Program-made: the position numbers and the translations under genes
Source of the DNA: SCTG01 sp964384595
GTDB taxonomy: Bacteria; Nitrospirota; Nitrospiria; Nitrospirales; NS-4
Direction of reading: 5' to 3'
NCBI GenBank assembly: GCA_964384595.1
Contig: CAYLLY010000044.1
Span: 1 to 16,388, forward strand
Length of the DNA stretch: 16,388 nt
Notes under the pieces: model-generated
What the model saw: only the letters and a program-made list of their open reading frames with translations
The model's database searches: none
What the model was told of the DNA's origin: nothing
In this document: positions 12,622 to 16,388 of the stretch, piece by piece
How the letters are laid out: the number at the start of each line of letters is the position of its first letter
Position numbering within the stretch: the stretch's first letter is position 1

Positions 12622-13031
12622 TCGAAGCCCGCCGCCGCCGGTTCATGGCCGAGATCAACGTCATCCCGCTGGTGGACGTGGTGCTGGTGCTGCTCGTGAT
12701 TTTTATGGTCACGGCGCCGATGCTGTATCGGGGCATGGACATCAACCTTCCCCGGTCCGCCTCCAACACGATCAAGCCGGAAGAGCGCGTGGTGCTGACG
12801 GTCGAACGGGATCGCCGCGTGTATGTGGACAAGGAGGCGGTGCCCCTGGCGAAGCTCCAGCAGAAGATGGACGCCTTGCACCACAAGAACCCCGAGGTCG
12901 CGGTGTTCCTGCGGGCCGACCAGGACGTTCCGTATGGGACGGTGGTGCAGGTCATGGACAGCATCAAGAAGGCGGGGATCGTCAAGCTCGGGATGGTCAC
13001 CGATCCGATTATGGAGGAGCGGGTCAAATAG
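12618..13031 (+). CDS. tolR: TolR/ExbD-type channel partner
   Basis: The 137-residue protein has a short cytoplasmic basic N-terminus, one membrane span (about 15-34) in PLVDVVLVLLVIFMV with the conserved proton-relay Asp (D20), and a periplasmic domain ending VKLGMVTDP. This is the standard size and layout of TolR/ExbD. It starts inside the tolQ stop codon, so the two subunits are translationally coupled, and it is followed by the TolA-like gene after 21 bp. Confidence 0.95.
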   Translation: MIEARRRRFMAEINVIPLVDVVLVLLVIFMVTAPMLYRGMDINLPRSASNTIKPEERVVLTVERDRRVYVDKEAVPLAKLQQKMDALHHKNPEVAVFLRADQDVPYGTVVQVMDSIKKAGIVKLGMVTDPIMEERVK

Positions 13032-13052
13032 CAAGCGCGCCCGACGAGTCCG

Positions 13053-14168
13053 ATGACAGCCGGTATTCCCGATGAGATGCGGCGAAGCGCGTTGGTGTCC
13101 CTGGCGGCGCACGTGGCCGTCCTGGCGATGTTGTCAGCGGTTCCGCTCGTGAAGATGCCGCCGATGGGGATGGCGGCCATTCAAGTGATGCTGGTGTCGA
13201 AAGGGGCGTCGCCGGCCCCGCCGGCGCAAGTCGAGCCCCGGCCCGAACCCAAGCCGGTTCCACAAGCCAGTCCCAGCCCGCCTCCCGTGCCGAAGCCTGT
13301 TGAGCGGGCCGCCCCTGTTCCTCACGCCGCTCCACCGCCGGTGCAAGAGCGACGGGTGGAGGTGTTGCAGAAACGTATCCAAGACGTCGCCGTGCCCAGG
13401 CCGGTCGCGCCGGTTCAGAAAGCTCCCGTGGCGGCCCCAGCCGAACCGCCGAAGCCGCTTCCGGCTGAGCCTCCCGCCAAACGGGACACGCCGGCTCCTC
13501 CGGTCGTCAAGCAGGAGCCTGCCGCTCCAAAAGGCGACACCCCGCAAGACATCAAGGAGGTTCTCAGGCGCGTGGAGGAATCGCTCATGAAATCGCCGAA
13601 CGCGGCGGCGAGTAAGCCGGCCGCTCCACCCGCGCCTACCGTCTCCAAGCCGAAAGCAACCGACGAGATCAACAAACTGCTGGGCCAGTTGCCGGCTCCA
13701 CACACGCCCGCGCAAGAATCAAAGCCGGCGGCGGCCGCCAAGGCGGACCCGGTCCGGCCGCAGGCTCCCACGGTTTCCTCCGCCCCGGCCGTGGCGCTTG
13801 CTTCCCAGGGGACGGCGGCGGTGCCCCGAACGGCCGCGCTGGAGCGGTGCCCTCCGAAAGCGCGGGCCTATTGCCCGCTCCTGGAGGCGGCGATCAATCG
13901 GGTCTGGAACGCCGATACCGATCCCGGCGTTCGAAGCGTGCTCGAGAGCGCCGGTGATTCGACGGCCACCATTCGGATGGTCATCCTGCCGGACGGGGTC
14001 ATCAAGGAGTTTCAGCTCAGCAAGTCGTCGGGGAATGACGCGTATGACCGCGCGGTCCAAAGCGTGTTGCGGGAGCTCCGGCACTTGCCGCCTCTGCCCG
14101 CCGACATGAAGGGAGAGCCGTTCGTGGCCGTCACCAGTTTCACGTACAACCGGAAACAGGAGTCGTAA
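13053..14168 (+). CDS. tolA: TolA/TonB-like energy-transducing protein
   Basis: The 371-residue protein links the TolQR motor to periplasmic TolB and Pal. It has one N-terminal membrane span (about 12-33), then a long Pro-, Ala- and Lys-rich periplasmic linker (about 51-260) and a compact C-terminal domain (about 265-371) of TolA/TonB type, including CPLLEAAINRVWN, ILPDGVIKEFQLSKSSG and AYDRAVQSVLR. The linker is proline-rich as in TonB, not the long Ala/Lys helix of enterobacterial TolA. Short helical islands occur at about 165-179 and 203-212. Two cysteines (C266 and C274) at the start of the C-terminal domain could form a disulfide. The TolA role is inferred from gene order. ATG 13053 is used; ATG 13077 is a possible alternative. 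Confidence 0.87.
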   Translation: MTAGIPDEMRRSALVSLAAHVAVLAMLSAVPLVKMPPMGMAAIQVMLVSKGASPAPPAQVEPRPEPKPVPQASPSPPPVPKPVERAAPVPHAAPPPVQERRVEVLQKRIQDVAVPRPVAPVQKAPVAAPAEPPKPLPAEPPAKRDTPAPPVVKQEPAAPKGDTPQDIKEVLRRVEESLMKSPNAAASKPAAPPAPTVSKPKATDEINKLLGQLPAPHTPAQESKPAAAAKADPVRPQAPTVSSAPAVALASQGTAAVPRTAALERCPPKARAYCPLLEAAINRVWNADTDPGVRSVLESAGDSTATIRMVILPDGVIKEFQLSKSSGNDAYDRAVQSVLRELRHLPPLPADMKGEPFVAVTSFTYNRKQES

Positions 14169-14174
14169 CCGGCG

Positions 14175-15503
14175 ATGCGCGCTCGGTTACACTCGGCGAT
14201 GCGCTGCCCTTCCGTCCTCGGTCTGTCGGCGGCGCTGCTCATGGTTTCAGCCGTGTTCGTGGTATCCTCCGGAGCGGTCGAGGTGTTCATAGACGCCACA
14301 CGGGGGGCGATCCAGAAGATCCCGATCGCCGTCTTTCCCTTCACGGAAGGCCTTTCCCTGAACGGGCAGGTCCCCCTTGAAGTGCTGAAGGCGGACCTGC
14401 GCCGTTCGCTCTTGTTCGACGTCGCCGACCTGGAGAAGCTGGGCATCAAGGCAGTCGTCAATTCCGCGCCGGACGACGAAGCGATACGCCGGGCGGGTGA
14501 GGCGGGATGGGCGGTTCAAGTGTGGGGCTCGATCCTGCCGCGCGGCCCGGATGCCGTCATGGAAGGGACCCTGTACGATTACAACCGGAAAGAGCAGGTC
14601 GGCGGCAAGCGCTACGTGGGCAGTCCCGACGTTGTCCGCCAGATGGCGCACCGCTTCGCGGATGAATTGGTCTTTCACTTCACCGGGGAGCAGGGGATTG
14701 CCCGCAGCCGTATCGCCTTTGTCTCGGAGAAGGGCGGCAACAAGGAACTGTTCGTGATGGATTACGACGGGTATAATCCCCGGCAGGTCACGTTCGACGC
14801 GTTCTTGAACCTGGCGCCGAGCTGGTCGCCGGACAAGCAGCGGCTGGCCTTCGTGACGTATCGGGAGGGGAAGGACCCCCAGATTCATGAGCTCGATCTG
14901 GGGACCGGGCATCGGCGGGCGCTCGTGGCTTTTCCGGGGCTCAACATCACGCCCGAGTGGGCGCCGGGCGGTGAGGATCTGGCCTTCACCACCACCAAAG
15001 ACGGGAACGCCGAGATCTACAAGGTCGACAAAGCGGGCAGGCGGTTTGAACGGCTGACGGACCACTGGGCGGCGGATCTGGCGCCCACCTGGTCGCCGAC
15101 GGGCCGTGAGATCGCCTTCACCTCCGACCGGGGCGGAAGCCCGCAGATCTATCTGATGAGCGCGGACGGGACGAACGTCCGCCGGCTGACCTTCGAAGGC
15201 AGCTATAATACCGCCGCCGCGTGGTCGCCGAAGGGGAATTGGATCGCGTATGTGTGCCGGGATGACCGGCGGCTCCTCAAGCTCTGCGTGATCAGCCCGG
15301 ACGGGCAGCAGTGGCGGCAGTTGACGTTGGGGTCCAGCAACGACGAGTCGCCGTCCTGGTCCGCCGACGGCCGGCATGTGGTGTTCAGTTCCACTCGCAA
15401 TGGGAAGCGCGATATCTATATGATCAATGCCGACGGCACGGGGCTGGAGCGGTTGACCGCCAACGGGACTTACAACGACGACCCCGCATGGTCGCCGCCG
15501 TGA
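14175..15503 (+). CDS. tolB: Tol-Pal system beta-propeller protein TolB
   Basis: TolB is a periplasmic protein that shuttles between Pal and the TolA complex. The 442 residues begin with a signal peptide (hydrophobic about 14-33, cleavage probably near SSGA/VEVFID), then the TolB N-terminal alpha/beta domain (about 36-170, with IPIAVFPF and VWGSILPRGPDAVMEGTLYD), and a six-bladed propeller of WD40-like PD40 repeats: APSWSPDKQRLAF, TPEWAPGGEDLAF, APTWSPTGREIAF, AAAWSPKGNWIAY, SPSWSADGRHVVF and DDPAWSPP. The start lies 6 bp after the tolA stop. An in-frame ATG at 14199 would give a more compact signal peptide and is a fair alternative. Confidence 0.96.
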   Translation: MRARLHSAMRCPSVLGLSAALLMVSAVFVVSSGAVEVFIDATRGAIQKIPIAVFPFTEGLSLNGQVPLEVLKADLRRSLLFDVADLEKLGIKAVVNSAPDDEAIRRAGEAGWAVQVWGSILPRGPDAVMEGTLYDYNRKEQVGGKRYVGSPDVVRQMAHRFADELVFHFTGEQGIARSRIAFVSEKGGNKELFVMDYDGYNPRQVTFDAFLNLAPSWSPDKQRLAFVTYREGKDPQIHELDLGTGHRRALVAFPGLNITPEWAPGGEDLAFTTTKDGNAEIYKVDKAGRRFERLTDHWAADLAPTWSPTGREIAFTSDRGGSPQIYLMSADGTNVRRLTFEGSYNTAAAWSPKGNWIAYVCRDDRRLLKLCVISPDGQQWRQLTLGSSNDESPSWSADGRHVVFSSTRNGKRDIYMINADGTGLERLTANGTYNDDPAWSPP

Positions 15504-15520
15504 TTGTTCACGCACACTGG

Positions 15521-15527
15521 AAGGAGG
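15521..15527 (+). promoter_or_regulatory. perfect ribosome-binding site upstream of pal
   Basis: AAGGAGG lies 5 bases before a GTG at 15533 that is in frame with pal. It is better placed than the AAGGGGG (15572-15578) before the ATG codons at 15581 and 15587, and is the reason for choosing the GTG start. Confidence 0.55.
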
Positions 15528-15532
15528 CCACG

Positions 15533-16388
15533 GTGAGTTATCAGATCGTACGGGTGCCCAGTCAGCTACATAAGGGGGAAATGTACATGAGGGTCGGAGG
15601 GGGAAGGTCACTCTATTGGATCGGAGTCGCCGGTCTGGCCGTCATCCTGGCTGTGGGTGGATGCTCCAAGAAAAGCGTCGTGGCGACGACGTCTGGGGCC
15701 GAGACCGCGCAAGCCGGCGCCAAGGTGGATGGCGGTGCGGGCGGGGGCGCGGGCGGAGGCGGCATGATCCAGCCACGCGACACCCAGGCCAAAGCCGACA
15801 CTGGGGCATCGGGAAGTCCAGGCGGCGGGTCAATGGGGCCGGGTGGCGGCTCAGCGGGTCCGGGCGGCGATATAAGCCAACCGCGAGATGCCCAAGCCAA
15901 AGCCGACGCGGGATCATCATCCGGAGGCCCCGGCGGCGGGTCGGCTGGCGCCGGAGGCGACGGTCCGTTGCAAGGCATCGCCAAGTCTCCCAAGGATGAG
16001 GCGGTGAAGCCTCCGCCCATGGTGGTGGCCAAGGCCGACCAGGCGGAGATCGATGCGCGCAGGGCGCGGGAAGCGGCGCAGAAGCAGCTCGCGGACATTT
16101 ATTTCGCGTTCGATAAGTGGGCCCTCACCACCGAGGGGAAGAAAAACCTGACCCAGAGCGCCGAGGCGTTGAAGCAGGTCTCCAACGTCAAGCTCCTCAT
16201 CGAGGGCCATTGCGACGAGCGCGGGAGCCGCGAATACAATCTGGTGTTGGGGGAGAAGCGGGCGAAGGAGACCCAGCGGTTCCTGACAGGCCTCGGCATC
16301 AGGAACCAGGTGGTCGTCACCAGCTACGGCAAGGAGCGGCCGGTGTGCACCGAGCATGACGAATCCTGCTATTGGAAGAACCGCCGGG
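15533..16388 (+). CDS. pal: peptidoglycan-associated lipoprotein Pal (3' end outside window)
   Basis: Pal is an outer-membrane lipoprotein that binds peptidoglycan and TolB. Counted from GTG 15533, a hydrophobic signal (about 29-43) ends in a lipobox with Cys 44 (bases 15662-15664) followed by SKKS. Then comes a glycine-rich, partly repeated linker (about 57-140) and an OmpA-like domain: DIYFAFDKWAL, IEGHCDERGSREYN, LGEKRA and YGKERPVCTEHDESCYWKNRR, holding the Asp and Arg residues that contact peptidoglycan. The frame is still open at the window edge, and only the last few dozen residues should be missing. ATG 15587 (26-residue signal sequence) is the alternative start. Pal is the fifth gene of the tol operon, 29 bp after tolB. 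Confidence 0.93.
   Translation, partial: MSYQIVRVPSQLHKGEMYMRVGGGRSLYWIGVAGLAVILAVGGCSKKSVVATTSGAETAQAGAKVDGGAGGGAGGGGMIQPRDTQAKADTGASGSPGGGSMGPGGGSAGPGGDISQPRDAQAKADAGSSSGGPGGGSAGAGGDGPLQGIAKSPKDEAVKPPPMVVAKADQAEIDARRAREAAQKQLADIYFAFDKWALTTEGKKNLTQSAEALKQVSNVKLLIEGHCDERGSREYNLVLGEKRAKETQRFLTGLGIRNQVVVTSYGKERPVCTEHDESCYWKNRR
15770..15961 (+). repeat. imperfect in-frame tandem repeat in the Pal linker (108-bp period)
   Basis: Two units begin at 15770 and 15878 with QPRDTQAKAD and QPRDAQAKAD. Each runs into a Gly/Ser/Pro tract containing PGGGS. The period is 108 bp (36 residues), with the second unit shorter (about 28 residues). Synonymous differences between the units (for example CAG CCA versus CAA CCG) show that the duplication is not recent, or that it was maintained by selection. 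Confidence 0.85.

Noticed and set aside
14247..15611. 454-codon open frame antisense to tolB
   Set aside because: It mirrors the tolB coding sequence, shows no recognisable domain and has no ribosome-binding site. TolB on the plus strand is unambiguous.
1..16388. CRISPR array, insertion sequence or defence island
   Set aside because: There are no regularly spaced repeats, no transposase or terminal inverted repeats, and no nuclease or toxin-antitoxin genes. The only direct repeats are the assembly overlap and the Pal linker.

Overview
The window is GC-rich bacterial chromosome. It is densely packed with housekeeping genes and has no transposase, phage or CRISPR signature. Gene content (Tol-Pal system, two class II tRNA nucleotidyltransferase-type genes in tandem, a Prx6-type peroxiredoxin, a short Ppx/GppA, a response regulator with a four-cysteine tail) suggests a Gram-negative (diderm) bacterium. 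A member of the Nitrospirota, such as a Nitrospira-like organism, is my best guess, but this is inferred from how the proteins read and not from a search. A run of exactly 100 N, flanked on both sides by the same 55 bp, shows that this is a scaffolded short-read assembly.

Layout, left to right. (1) Bases 1-2707, plus strand: the helicase end of recG, a 105-residue helical protein overlapping it by 4 bp and cut by the false gap, and a short exopolyphosphatase-like gene. (2) 2725-4186, plus strand: a two-gene unit with its own good sigma70-type promoter. It encodes a membrane-anchored CBS-pair protein and a translationally coupled response regulator. (3) 4328-4880: a Tat-signal methionine sulfoxide reductase B and a strong terminator. 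(4) 9178-4882, minus strand: a tight three-gene operon with two nucleotidyltransferases (the second fused to DHH and CBS domains) and a small tail-anchored protein. (5) 9314-10001: a peroxiredoxin with a near-perfect ribosome-binding site and a 12-bp terminator, convergent with a beta-type carbonic anhydrase (10548-10000, minus). (6) 10646-11557: a XerC/D recombinase. (7) 11574-11828: a strong promoter and two tRNAs, Val(TAC) and Asp(GTC). (8) 11902 to the right edge: tolQ-tolR-tolA/tonB-like-tolB-pal, the cell-envelope constriction machine, with pal running off the edge.

The genes serve genome maintenance (recG, xerC), RNA 3'-end synthesis or turnover (the nucleotidyltransferase operon), oxidative stress defence (MsrB, Prx), inorganic carbon and phosphate handling (carbonic anhydrase, Ppx) and envelope integrity (Tol-Pal). 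No obviously new defence or mobile system is visible. The least explained items are the CBS-membrane/response-regulator pair with its possibly leaderless start, the paired nucleotidyltransferases with a remodelled loop in one copy, and the glycine-rich repeats inserted in Pal and TolQ.
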